Assembly: GCA_031771865.1 (NCBI GenBank)
Contig: JASISA010000022.1
Span: 620,001-684,000 of the forward strand
Reading direction: 5' to 3'
Length of the DNA stretch: 64,000 nt
Source of the DNA: Nothophaeocryptopus gaeumannii
Taxonomy: Eukaryota > Ascomycota > Dothideomycetes > Mycosphaerellales > Mycosphaerellaceae
Below are positions 20,237 through 30,505 of this stretch, piece by piece (positions within the stretch are counted from its first letter, which is position 1; each line of letters begins with the position of its first letter). The notes beneath the pieces were generated by a model. The model was given only the letters and a program-made list of their open reading frames with translations, ran no database searches and was not told where the DNA came from. The translations under genes and the position numbers were made by a program.

Positions 20237-23200
20237 ATGGCTCCCGACGCGAACGCGGACTCGAACTCACCCGCGGCCTCGAGTACCTTCCTCCCCTTCC
20301 TCGGCGCGCGCTCTCGTCGCGGCTCGCTGGCATCCATCACCTCCAAATCGGGCCGAGTCGACAAGGGCGTCTTGTCCCAGGCGCTGGACAGTATCCACAC
20401 CACCGCCTCCCGCTCCGATGCCTTGACCTCATTCCATGACTTCGACGGCGAGGGCGGCCGCGGCGGCGCAAAAGAGCTGGTGAGCAACGGCGTTACCGGC
20501 TTGTACAACAGATTGCGGTCGACCGTGGCCGGGTCCTCGGGTCCCTCGTCAAAGGACAGCATCAAGAGCCGTCCCAAGAGTAGCGAGTCCAAGGAGACAC
20601 TAGACACAGCGTCCTTGCAGTCCTCATCGCCTACTCTGTCCCGGTCCGGTCCACAGGATATCCCAATCAAGAAACCTGCACAGGAATTGCAGCCTGTTGC
20701 AGCACCTTCGCACGTGCGCGCTTCTCCATCCGCCCGTCGTCAGTCAAGCAACGATTCGGTGGAAGAGCGAAAGCCGAGTATTCCGAAGCTTCACACGGCG
20801 GATGGAGAACCCATACCTTCGCTTGGAGCAAAAGAAGCTGCTCCAGTGGCCCCCGAGGCGGTCAAGGCTCCAGATACTAAGCCCTCCAAGGCCTCACGTA
20901 ATGGTCAGGACGCGCCTAGCAAGGAGGATGTAGACAAAGCGCGTCTTGCTTGGATAGAAGATGACAGAAGTCAGGGGGCCAATGACGCATTGGCTCGAGT
21001 GCTATCTCATGCCGATGTCTCTATAACAGAACAGCCGGAGTCGGTTCGTGAAATTCGACTCAATGACGAACTGGAGGAGGCTATCGACGACTCCGACTAC
21101 GCAGACGGGACAGAAGACTCTCTCAAACCTGCCTCTACGGCTCTCGGCGATGAACGAAGCCGCAAGGTGCCGATGTTGAAGACGACCGCGCCTGCGGGCC
21201 CAGGCCATCCGAAGAAACCACCAATGGTGAGGGCTGGGGCATCACACTTACCTGGGTTTGAGCCCTCCCGAGCATCAAGCACCGTCGAAGGTAGTGACGA
21301 AGCTTCTATATCAAGCGCACGGCAGCCTACTCGAAAGCCAACCCTGGAGCCATCACCCAATCTTAGCAGCGCTCTGCAACGCAGAAGGACAGCACCAGCA
21401 GTGAGACCTGGGACCAGTACCGGCCCCACCTTGAGTGTCTCTTCGCATCTCAAACGTCGCGTCATCAGCAAGGAGTTCTGGATGAGAGACGACAATGCCA
21501 AGGTCTGCTTTTCTTGTGGACATAGCTTTTCGACCTTCAGGCGGAAACATCACTGCAGAACTTGCGGTCAAATTTTCGATGCGAAATGTACCTCCCTTGT
21601 CCCAGGTCGACCATTTGGACAACCCGCTACAGTACGTCTGTGCAAGCCTTGTGAGAGTATGATCTTTGGCAGCGACGACGACTCATCTGTGTTCACCGAG
21701 GACGAGGAATACACGCGCAGTCCACTTGTGCAACGAATCTCGGAGGACGAAGATGCCGCTATTGCAAGATTCGACGGCCCGGTCTTCAGTCGATCTAATA
21801 CTGAGGTTGCCACCCCGTCAATTGGGATTCCGGTGTCGCGGCGCAATCGAGAAGCGAAACGGCGGTCTGCTGTCATCGAGTTCGACACTCAACCTGCTTT
21901 GGCGCGACCCAGCTCCGCCCACTCCTTACTTTCTCTCAGCAAACGGCCAAGATCATCCAGTCATCGACGCAGGCATTCTCGTCACCAACCAGGCAGATAT
22001 ATGCGTTCCAGCATGGACGTTGAGCGAGGCCCTTTCCATCAAGGACATTATGATGAGGTCGACAAAAGCCATCTCCCTACATTTCACAATGACAACATTA
22101 TTGACCCCGATCTTGCGCCCTTCCTATCCGACGAGGGGTCAGACGACGAAGACCAACCAAACATCATGTCAGCGGTCAGCGATGGGCCTAGTGCTTCACC
22201 TGGAGGAGTTGGCGGCTTCTTTAATCGGCCTAAGAGCAGGTCTCGACGCGGCGGGCCGTCCTCGAGCTTACAAGGTGTCAAGGATGAAGATGGTGGTGCC
22301 CATGGCTCCAGGCCGGCTCGGCTACGAAGAAGTCGCAACCTAAGCAACAGCTCTATCCGCAGACCTTCACCACGCCGTAGCAAGAGCAGTTTGTTGCAGA
22401 CGCCAAACGAGGCGGATGCGTTTAATACCCGTCCAGCCTCGCCTTTATTGGGGCTCCAACCAGCCCACACCAAGCTCGTCTGCAGTTCCTCAATGCACAA
22501 AGGCCCTCGGGATGACCTTGAACTGTACCCTGCGAGTTACGAGCATGTCAAGAAGCTTCTCGGTCAGCTTCTCCACGACTCCAGGATTCCCAGTCCAAGC
22601 GTGTGGCAAAACGCTTTGTTGCCCATACTCATGCGGTGCACCGATGACGTTGAACCGGATGTCCAGGGCGGCGACGACATGGATATCAGACACTACATCA
22701 AGCTCAAGAAAATCCCTGGCGGCCGACCCAGCGATACCGCATATGTCTCTGGCATAGTGTTCAGTAAGAACATTGCTCTGAAGACCATGGCTCGATCTAT
22801 CTGCCAACCCAGGATTCTCATCGTCGGATTCGCCATCGAATATTCCAGGCACGAGGCGCACTTTATGAGTCTGGAGCCCGTCATAGCCCAGGAACAAGAG
22901 TACCTCACGAACATTGTGAACAGAATCGTCGTTTTGGGTCCTACCGTGCTGCTGGTTCAAAAACATGTTTCAGGTCTCGCTCTTCGCCTGCTTGAGGCAG
23001 CGGGCATTACGGTTGCTTACAACATCAAGGAGTCGGTCTTGGCGGCTGTCGCACGAGTCACAGAGACGCTCATGATAAGATCTATCGACAAGCTCGGCAG
23101 TGACTACGAGCTTGGGACGTGCGAAAGCTTCGAGGTAAAGACCTACGCCTCTGATGGGCTTCGAAAAACATACATATTCCTTTCTGGGTGTGAACCGGAC

Positions 23201-26200
23201 CTTGGCTGCACAATTGTCCTGCGTGGCGGCGACACCAAAGTTTTGCGAAATGTAAAGCGCATCGCAGAATTCATGTGTTACGTTGCATACAATTTGAAAC
23301 TGGAGAATTACCTCATGCGAGATGAGTTCGTCTCTATCCCAAAACGTGCAGAGAGCCAAATTGAAGCTCACGACAACCCAGTGTATGGGTCTTCGACGAT
23401 TCCCGATAGACAACACATCATCAACGAGACTTTGAAGCATCAGCTTCGAAATGGCGACGGGGACATCGAGTTCAAGTATGAGAAGATGGAACGCGAGACA
23501 CGGAAGCGTATACTGTCAGCTTCACCCTTTGTCATCTTCATGCAGCCATATTTGTTGACACAGCTTCGTGACTTGGAACGAAGACTTGCCACGTACAAGA
23601 TGTTGAGGGATCAATACGCAGCAGCTGATGAACAGGGCGAAGCTGAAGACGAAGAGAAAGAGCGTTCTATCATTGATGACTTCAGTCTGGTCCAACCTGA
23701 CATGGTCAACGCGCCCGCCTCTAAGGACCAGCCAAAGACCGTGCGCGAGTATCTTCATGCAGTCCACGAAGCTCAGCTTGAGAAGGCTGAGCACACATAC
23801 GAAACGCAGGAACGTCAATGGGAGTCTTTCGTCACTGGTGAAATCAACCCCTTCGATCCTTTCTCCCATCAGAAAATCGTGGTTTTATTCTCCACAGTTT
23901 CCAGCGCTACATCTGCACCCTGCTCCGGGCCAGAGCTCTTGGGGATTGGATTTTACGCGTCCTACAGCAAGGTCGATGAAAATCATGAGGAGGATATAAC
24001 GTTGGGACAGTACATCGAGGACATGTGTGTAACCGCTCACGAGAACTGTGCAGACTGTCACAAACGCTCGGGCGATCATCATCGACAGTATGTGCATGGC
24101 TATGGCCAAGTCTCTGTCTCCTATGAGCGTCACGGGGTGCCAGCGCGCGGCTACTCAAACACTATCCTCATGTGGTCGAGCTGCCGCATTTGCAAGCGAG
24201 AGACTACCGTGACACACATGTCGCCTCAAGCGTGGAAGTACTCCTTCGCCAAATATCTCGAACTCAGCTTTTGGAGCAGCCCCTTGCACCCAAGAGCCGG
24301 GGTCTGCAAGCACGACATCCATAAGGACTTTCTGAGATATTTTGCATTCCGCGACATAGCCGTGCGTTTTCAGTACGACCGCATTGATATCTACGATGTC
24401 ATTGTGCCGCGAGCGAGAGTCACTTGGAAGGTCGAGGCCGACCTCACAGTCAAGAACGAGCAGTTTACTCATTTCGAGCAAAGACTCCGCGCGTTCACAG
24501 ACTCTATCAGGAAGCGCTTGGACTCTATCAATGTGGACACATTGGACGAGAAGACTTCGGCCGAGGCACACACATTGATAGATCGGCTGAGGGAGAAGTG
24601 CGAGTATGATCATCAAACGCTCTTGCGGAAGCTGCAAATGAAGTATGCGACCTCTCGCTATTACGAACTGATTCCTTTGAATCGAGCGCTGCGCTTCATG
24701 GACGAAAAGGCCATTGAGTGGGACGATGAATTTGCAGACTTTGAAAGCAAATACTTCCCTTCTGAGAACGACATTCGAAAGATCGCCAGAGAGCAGCTGC
24801 GAACTCTCTTCTTGGACTCTCAACCGGCGCCTAGCACGGTCGACAGCGAAGTGGGCAGCGATACAGAGAGCGGGACGGAAATGACGCCAGTAAGGAAGCG
24901 GTCGTCCAGGCAAACGCAAGAAGAGCTACTTAGTGAGAAGGCTCAGGACGTTTTGTCGTCGGTTGCCGAAGATCACAAGGCCACAACAGATGGCGCTCAT
25001 TTGAACCCTATTCGCAGCAACGAATCGCAGACGGCACTGGGTCAAGAGCTTACGCACACAGCGACACCAAGGCGAGAACTTGAAGAGGTGATCGAAAGAG
25101 AAGATGTGAAGCACCTCGACCTTGCATTGCCTTCACAATCGCCTCCTCAGGTCTCCAACGGAGACGGCCTAGATCAGTCTTCGACTCTTTCGAGGCACGC
25201 AGAATCTCATGGCGCCCGTCCCGATGAGCCTTTTGCGATTCAGCCAAAACCACTAAGCTCTGGATTGCTGGAGCGCATTGAACAGATTAGGAACAATCGT
25301 GGCAACAATCCCGAAGCGGAAGTTCCAGAGTCGAAAATCCCGAGGCTTGCAGATCTACAGAAGACAGATTCGTCCAGAAAAAGGGAAGCAAGCCCATCGC
25401 CGTCGCCGCCTCCACTCTTGCGTGCTACTTCCTCTCCTGGTCACCCCGGGGCCACACATCGGCCGAGCGCGAGCGCGGACTTGATCATCGATCACAGTAT
25501 TGATGCCATCGCAACGCGGCATCACAGTAACAATGATGTTTCGTCGCTAGAGAAACGGCTCGGCGACCGTCTGAATGGTGTTGGTCGCTTCGCCAATAAA
25601 ATCGGCAAGGTGGCACCGTCGCTCATCCCGAGGTCTGTTCCAACCAAGCATGAAGACAAGCACGCCCCTTCCACGGTCTCTGCGCTTGCAAAACACTTTG
25701 AGCAGATGTCTCGTGAATTCGAGAAAGAGCGTCTCAAAGAAAGACGACAGCGAGCGATGCGTAGCCGACAAGCGCGCGGTAATCAGCAAGCGAGCAGCAG
25801 ACCGGTTGTCGAGGTATATCAGAATGCCACCGATGCGGTTGGAGAAAGGTCGTCACTCGAACAGCAAGACATTCAAAACGACAAGACTGCGCGGCAGCAG
25901 ATGGACGAAATAGTGGCCAATGCTCAACCCGAAGACAATCCTCTGACGGAATCGGCCGATGGCGAGGCAAGAAGTGTCAAATCTGGTCTCGATGAAGAGC
26001 CTCTCCCGAGTGTGTGTGAAATGACCGATGCAGAGACCGGCGACAGCGACGTGGAACATACCCCACCACGATCTCGAGACATATCGCATCCAGCTTCGTC
26101 TCTACAGTCTCCCACGACGACCGTGCCGGACCTAGTCGACCTAGGCCCCGAGTTGACGATTCCAGAACACAGGAAAAATGTCTGGTTCAAGACTCTCGCC

Positions 26201-27448
26201 GAGTTTTGGTCGAAGCGATCTGCCTCTGGATGGTCTAATTTGGAGTACCCGCTTCATCAGAATGAGCATGTCTTCGAAGATTCAGATATCATCGTGCGCG
26301 AAGATGAGCCATCTTCTGTCATTGCTCTGTCACTGGCCTGTCCAGACTACCGTGCCAAGGAGAAAGAGTTTCGCAGTTCACCGAACCGGGCGCCTCTCTC
26401 AAAGCATGGTCACGCTCACTCCGCAAGCCAGGTAAGCACAGCGAATCTCTCAAAGGAGGATGGTCAGAGAGCGGACATCGAGGCGTCCCTGCTCAGTGAT
26501 ACCGGCACGCACATGAAGTACTCATTCGCACACGGACAAGTGAAGGCATCATGCAAGATATTCTACGCAGAGTCCTTTGACGCCCTGCGCCGTCGGTGCG
26601 GCGTGGCCGAGCGTTTCATGGAATCGATGTCGCGTTGCTTGAAATTTGACTCGAAGGGTGGCAAGACGAAGTCGCTCTTTCTCCGCACTCTCGACAACCG
26701 GTTCATCATCAAAAGCTTGCAGGAAGTGGAGTTGAAAGCTTTTACAAAGTTCGCGCCGGACTACTTCAACTTCATGTCCTACACACTTTTCCACGGCGTT
26801 CCTTCCGTCATCGCGAAGATGTTTGGTCTCTTCCAAGTTAACATACGCAATCCAGCCACCGGTGTCGATTTCTCATACTATTCGCTCGTGATGGAAAATC
26901 TCTTCTACGAGAGAAGCCCGAATCGACGTTTTGATCTGAAAGGAAGCATGCGCAACCGCAAGATTGAAAGCACTGGCCAGGCCGATGAAGTTCTCTTAGA
27001 CGAGAATCTTGTCGAGACTATTTTTGAGTCCCCTCTCTTTGTACGCGAGCATAGCAGGAAACTGCTCCAGGCATCGGTATTCAATGATACTCTCTGGCTC
27101 TGCAAGCAAAATGTAATGGACTACAGTCTCATGGCAGGCTTTGACGATGCGCGCAAGGAACTCGTCGTTGGCATCATCGACTGCATTCGAACTTACACGT
27201 GGGACAAAAAGCTCGAAAGCTGGATCAAGGATCGGGGCAAGAACAAGCCCACAATCACTAGTCCTAAGGACTACCGCAACCGCTTCAGAGTCAGTATGAT
27301 GCAGTATGTCCTCCAAGCACCTAATTGTTGGCATCAGTTCCAGGCTCAGATGGCGCCTCCAAAGACGCTCAAGGAGAGTGGCGAGAGGGAAACGATCAGG
27401 GATGGCGAGGCTACCGGTGAGGACGACACGGAGGCGGAGAGGATTTAG
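20237..27448 (+). CDS. FAB1: Phosphatidylinositol-3-phosphate 5-kinase Fab1 (PIKfyve)
   Basis: A single 7.2-kb open frame, 2403 residues. Fab1 makes PI(3,5)P2 from PI3P on endosomes and the vacuole, controlling vacuole size and retrograde traffic. A FYVE finger is at ~413-480: FWMRDDNAKVCFSCGHSF, then RRKHHCRTCG and the final CKPC, with eight zinc ligands and the PI3P-binding RRKHHCR basic patch. A chaperonin-like (CCT) domain lies at ~760-1110 and a Cys-rich conserved region at ~1280-1420 (CADCHKRSGDHHRQYVHG and HMSPQAWKYSFAKYLELSFW). The C-terminal PIPK catalytic domain at ~2040-2370 has SLFLRTLDNRFIIKS, RFDLKGSMRNR, MDYSLMAGFDD and GIIDCIRTYTWDK. Linkers are long and disordered. No intron is needed. 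Confidence 0.97.
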   Translation: MAPDANADSNSPAASSTFLPFLGARSRRGSLASITSKSGRVDKGVLSQALDSIHTTASRSDALTSFHDFDGEGGRGGAKELVSNGVTGLYNRLRSTVAGSSGPSSKDSIKSRPKSSESKETLDTASLQSSSPTLSRSGPQDIPIKKPAQELQPVAAPSHVRASPSARRQSSNDSVEERKPSIPKLHTADGEPIPSLGAKEAAPVAPEAVKAPDTKPSKASRNGQDAPSKEDVDKARLAWIEDDRSQGANDALARVLSHADVSITEQPESVREIRLNDELEEAIDDSDYADGTEDSLKPASTALGDERSRKVPMLKTTAPAGPGHPKKPPMVRAGASHLPGFEPSRASSTVEGSDEASISSARQPTRKPTLEPSPNLSSALQRRRTAPAVRPGTSTGPTLSVSSHLKRRVISKEFWMRDDNAKVCFSCGHSFSTFRRKHHCRTCGQIFDAKCTSLVPGRPFGQPATVRLCKPCESMIFGSDDDSSVFTEDEEYTRSPLVQRISEDEDAAIARFDGPVFSRSNTEVATPSIGIPVSRRNREAKRRSAVIEFDTQPALARPSSAHSLLSLSKRPRSSSHRRRHSRHQPGRYMRSSMDVERGPFHQGHYDEVDKSHLPTFHNDNIIDPDLAPFLSDEGSDDEDQPNIMSAVSDGPSASPGGVGGFFNRPKSRSRRGGPSSSLQGVKDEDGGAHGSRPARLRRSRNLSNSSIRRPSPRRSKSSLLQTPNEADAFNTRPASPLLGLQPAHTKLVCSSSMHKGPRDDLELYPASYEHVKKLLGQLLHDSRIPSPSVWQNALLPILMRCTDDVEPDVQGGDDMDIRHYIKLKKIPGGRPSDTAYVSGIVFSKNIALKTMARSICQPRILIVGFAIEYSRHEAHFMSLEPVIAQEQEYLTNIVNRIVVLGPTVLLVQKHVSGLALRLLEAAGITVAYNIKESVLAAVARVTETLMIRSIDKLGSDYELGTCESFEVKTYASDGLRKTYIFLSGCEPDLGCTIVLRGGDTKVLRNVKRIAEFMCYVAYNLKLENYLMRDEFVSIPKRAESQIEAHDNPVYGSSTIPDRQHIINETLKHQLRNGDGDIEFKYEKMERETRKRILSASPFVIFMQPYLLTQLRDLERRLATYKMLRDQYAAADEQGEAEDEEKERSIIDDFSLVQPDMVNAPASKDQPKTVREYLHAVHEAQLEKAEHTYETQERQWESFVTGEINPFDPFSHQKIVVLFSTVSSATSAPCSGPELLGIGFYASYSKVDENHEEDITLGQYIEDMCVTAHENCADCHKRSGDHHRQYVHGYGQVSVSYERHGVPARGYSNTILMWSSCRICKRETTVTHMSPQAWKYSFAKYLELSFWSSPLHPRAGVCKHDIHKDFLRYFAFRDIAVRFQYDRIDIYDVIVPRARVTWKVEADLTVKNEQFTHFEQRLRAFTDSIRKRLDSINVDTLDEKTSAEAHTLIDRLREKCEYDHQTLLRKLQMKYATSRYYELIPLNRALRFMDEKAIEWDDEFADFESKYFPSENDIRKIAREQLRTLFLDSQPAPSTVDSEVGSDTESGTEMTPVRKRSSRQTQEELLSEKAQDVLSSVAEDHKATTDGAHLNPIRSNESQTALGQELTHTATPRRELEEVIEREDVKHLDLALPSQSPPQVSNGDGLDQSSTLSRHAESHGARPDEPFAIQPKPLSSGLLERIEQIRNNRGNNPEAEVPESKIPRLADLQKTDSSRKREASPSPSPPPLLRATSSPGHPGATHRPSASADLIIDHSIDAIATRHHSNNDVSSLEKRLGDRLNGVGRFANKIGKVAPSLIPRSVPTKHEDKHAPSTVSALAKHFEQMSREFEKERLKERRQRAMRSRQARGNQQASSRPVVEVYQNATDAVGERSSLEQQDIQNDKTARQQMDEIVANAQPEDNPLTESADGEARSVKSGLDEEPLPSVCEMTDAETGDSDVEHTPPRSRDISHPASSLQSPTTTVPDLVDLGPELTIPEHRKNVWFKTLAEFWSKRSASGWSNLEYPLHQNEHVFEDSDIIVREDEPSSVIALSLACPDYRAKEKEFRSSPNRAPLSKHGHAHSASQVSTANLSKEDGQRADIEASLLSDTGTHMKYSFAHGQVKASCKIFYAESFDALRRRCGVAERFMESMSRCLKFDSKGGKTKSLFLRTLDNRFIIKSLQEVELKAFTKFAPDYFNFMSYTLFHGVPSVIAKMFGLFQVNIRNPATGVDFSYYSLVMENLFYERSPNRRFDLKGSMRNRKIESTGQADEVLLDENLVETIFESPLFVREHSRKLLQASVFNDTLWLCKQNVMDYSLMAGFDDARKELVVGIIDCIRTYTWDKKLESWIKDRGKNKPTITSPKDYRNRFRVSMMQYVLQAPNCWHQFQAQMAPPKTLKESGERETIRDGEATGEDDTEAERI

Positions 27449-28339
27449 GAGGATCTTCCGACATACAACATGAGCGGGGCACTGATGTGAAGGTGATGGC
27501 TGGTCCTCACCTGAGAGGATGGTGCTGGTTCTCGACCGAACGCATGGTTGATGGTCGAGATAACGGCCTCTTGCTTTCTTTTTGAGATGAAGAGTTTCAA
27601 CGACTGCGTGGCTTTGGATCTTGGCATTAGCGAGGTGTTCGTTGTTTCGCTGTAGTGACACCGCAGTCCATTCATATTTCGGACGCGCCAATAAGCAGCT
27701 GCATAGACATTCAATACGAAAGTACGTTATTTGCAGCCTTTCTCGCCGGGACGAAACATGCTGCCTTTGAGAAGGTGTCACTTGGGGGTAGGGATGGCCA
27801 AGACGTGGCTGCAGATGAGAGGCGTAAGCTAAGCGGACTCATCTTCAACCGGCATCTTTCACTTCCTCCACGAGACAAGATTTCGAAGAGACAATAATCG
27901 GAAAGAGGCTGCTATGAGTGAGCGATCGGTCGCCCGCAGAGATGCCCCAGAACAGAGCTCGAACTATCAATATACCGTCAACTCATACCCCGGGATTGAG
28001 CCTTCGCTTTAAGAAATCTCGTTTCAGGATCTTCAGCGCAGAGACCGGATCCGTGTCGGGCTTGAAGCAGGTTGGGAAAGGATTGAATCTATGCTGGCCC
28101 AGGCGCGACTGAACGCTTGGACCGAGAGCAGGTAACAGATTTCATTGCTGGCCTCTCACGAGATGTCGCATTCTCAAATGCTGCCGAGCACGACGGTAGT
28201 AGCTCTGAGATCGGAAAAGCTACAGAGTGAGAGAATGCTAGCCTGAGTGCCTTTCCAGAGTGCCTTTCCACCATAAGCTGCAGTTCTGTGCACGCTTTGT
28301 CGCACTCCGTATGCTTAGGAGAACCCACGCAAAGGGGAG
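27449..28339. other. Intergenic, FAB1 3' side; possible decayed sequence
   Basis: About 890 bp with only short broken frames. Near 28066-28130 a + frame reading AGWERIESMLAQAR might be the N-terminal part of the HET remnant that follows, but this is weak. Confidence 0.35.
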
Positions 28340-28830
28340 GCAGTGGATACTGTCACCTGCCCTTGGCGATTTGTTTGCGCCGACACGTGTTGCATCGACC
28401 AGCATATTCAGGCTGAGCTGTCGAAGGTTTTCAACTCTACGTTCGAGTGGTATCGCGGCGCGAGGCTCTGCTATGCTTACTCGGCTATTATGGCCGGAAT
28501 TAATGCTCGGACTTCTGTACACCAAGAGTCAAATTTTCCTGTTATTGCATGGGCGCAGGGAGCATGGACTTTGCGGGAGCTCGTTGCGCCTAGCAAGGTA
28601 CCTTTCTTTGACAAGCACTGGACGCCTCTTGACTCGAGAGTAGAGACATTCAGATCACTGGCCAAGCTCACGGAGATCGACTAGAAGGGTTCTTCGTCAT
28701 ACCTCCGGATCACGACACTGGATTAAGTTTGTCTTGGTTATTGCCGGTGACAGCGTTGCGCAGCGCACGTCCTGTATGGATCTGGAAGTCAACACGGAGT
28801 CCGCCACAGAGCCCGGAAGCTTCAACAAGA
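28340..28830 (+). pseudogene. HET (heterokaryon incompatibility) domain relic
   Basis: A short + frame ending at 28684 contains typical HET-domain blocks in order: CADTCCIDQ (family: W-x-DTCCID), WYRGARLCYAYS (family: WYR-x-A-x-CYAYL), WTLRELVAP (family: WTLQELIAP) and FFDKHW. After the stop a second frame (about 28736-28830) has GDSVAQRTS, like the SxAxRMSW block that normally follows. The beginning of the domain and a start codon in frame are missing, and the segments are in different frames. So this is a truncated, frameshifted copy, not a working gene. Intact HET proteins trigger cell death when genetically different hyphae fuse. Confidence 0.7.
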
Positions 28831-29087
28831 CCAGAGTACCGATTTACTCATAGAAAGCACGAGAATGCGGGCTACTGACTAACATCCTGCAAGTACGCAT
28901 GTGAACTCCGACGCTCTGTCACATGCTTCCGAAAGGCAAACGGTCTGACCAAGTATCACATGCCAACAGTGACCGCGCTTCTGCCCTTCAAAGGTGAAAG
29001 AAAGTTCTGCGGGCTTCTTACCACGTGGATCGACAACGATACAGCTCCAACATCTACGCAATCTCAATGCAGAACCAAAGTGACAAA

Positions 29088-30252
29088 ATGAACACCCGCA
29101 GTGCTCGTCGAGTTCTGTGCATCGCACTGGCGATTGTCATGGCTAGCGGTTTGCTTACTCCCCACTGGAGCAGATACATCTCGAGATCTGAGTATTCCGC
29201 ATCGACCAAACCCGACCGAGGGAATTCGCATAACCACGGACCCGGTGACGCTCACGAAGTCTCTTTGCCGGAATCAAGGCTGTCGCACCACCTAGTCAGC
29301 AGGGCCAACGTGGAGGAAGCGAAGGAGAAAAGAAAATATCTTCTATGCTATATGCAAGCCGAGGAGCTGCCGGCTGAGTATAACACGAAGTTCGGCGACT
29401 CGACGGATCCGAGAACGTACGGCTGGAACAGAAATATGGAGATCCCGCAGGCTGTGCGAAATATGTACGGGTGGCGCAGACTGTCTCCTTCAGCGCCAGA
29501 GTCCGTAACGGCCGCACTGCCAGATCTTGGACTACCACCCATCTCCGATGGGAGCTGGAAGCTGGTAATATGGCACCATGGCTGTAATAATAGACCTTCT
29601 AGCCCTTGTACTGTACGTATAAGTCCTGACGTGATTCGACACTTTGGTGCTGACACTTCAAACAGCCCACAGAGGCATTCTATCAGAACATCTACAACTG
29701 CGATGCGGGCGCCATCATCGCGATGGCTAACACAGGACCAGAGCACACTGACGACGGACAAACCATTATCAACTCAGGCGGTCAGGTCGTTGCATTGAAG
29801 CAATGGAGCGACATAGTCTATCTGGAGTGGAAGAACACTTGCGGGCCGAACAAGCCTTTGAAGTATGTCTTACAAAACACAGTCATTAACAGACCTACGT
29901 TACAGAATCTATACGAGATGTATGGAGTGTCGACTTTCCGCGACACTCTCATTGCAGACACCACCGGCGTTTATCCAGGGAAGAGACAATTCAGTCCAAG
30001 TTCAGATGGAGGGAAGACCATCATCGGTAGTCCCAATGGCAAGGGTGCAGCTTAGTACGAGCTCCTCGTTCTTAATCACTATGAGACTTATGCTGACCTC
30101 ATTACAGTATCGTTGCGCAACACAAGCCATATTTCGGCAAAACGAGACAAATTGTGGACGTCAAGATTTGGGATTCCAATCAGGGCCGAAGCGACAAGTC
30201 GAATGGCTACGTGAATATTCTGTTCACCTACGGCGATGCGCCGCTTTCATAA
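29088..30252 (+). CDS. Secreted or membrane-anchored fungal protein of unknown function
   Basis: Three exons: 29088-29612, 29666-30054, 30108-30252; 352 residues. The introns are 53 bp each (GTACGT...CAAACAG and GTACGA...ATTACAG with a CTGAC branch); both joins keep the frame. An upstream in-frame ATG at 29067 would add seven residues. The N-terminus is a signal peptide or signal anchor (RRVLCIALAIVMASGLL). The C-terminal ~200 residues look globular, with VIWHHGCNN, an Ile/Ala-rich segment (CDAGAIIAMANTGPEHTDD) and a YVLQNTVINRPTLQNLYEMY helix; the chain ends NILFTYGDAPLS. I do not recognise the family; the paired Cys and leader suggest an exported protein. Confidence 0.68.
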
Positions 30253-30505
30253 TTGGCTTCCGAGAAGCAGGTCATGGAGTGTCGGGATTCAGTTGCGTTG
30301 AGCCCTCCAAACAATGCTACGATCGCGAACGGGTACGCTGGAGGAAGTAGAGCATGTGGCCGCAGCCGCAAGTCTATGCGAGTAAGCTCAAGCGGACTCC
30401 TAGCTCAACGATCAAGACTGAATGAATCTTACAGAGAAGTCCGTCAATTGAACAGACGAGTTCTCTAATGAGGGCATGATATAATCATAGTCCCCTGCTA
30501 CCACT

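Noticed and set aside
24155..24919. A 254-codon minus-strand frame inside FAB1
   Set aside because: Opposite the conserved FAB1 coding region; no domain, no leader, and the FAB1 reading is certain.
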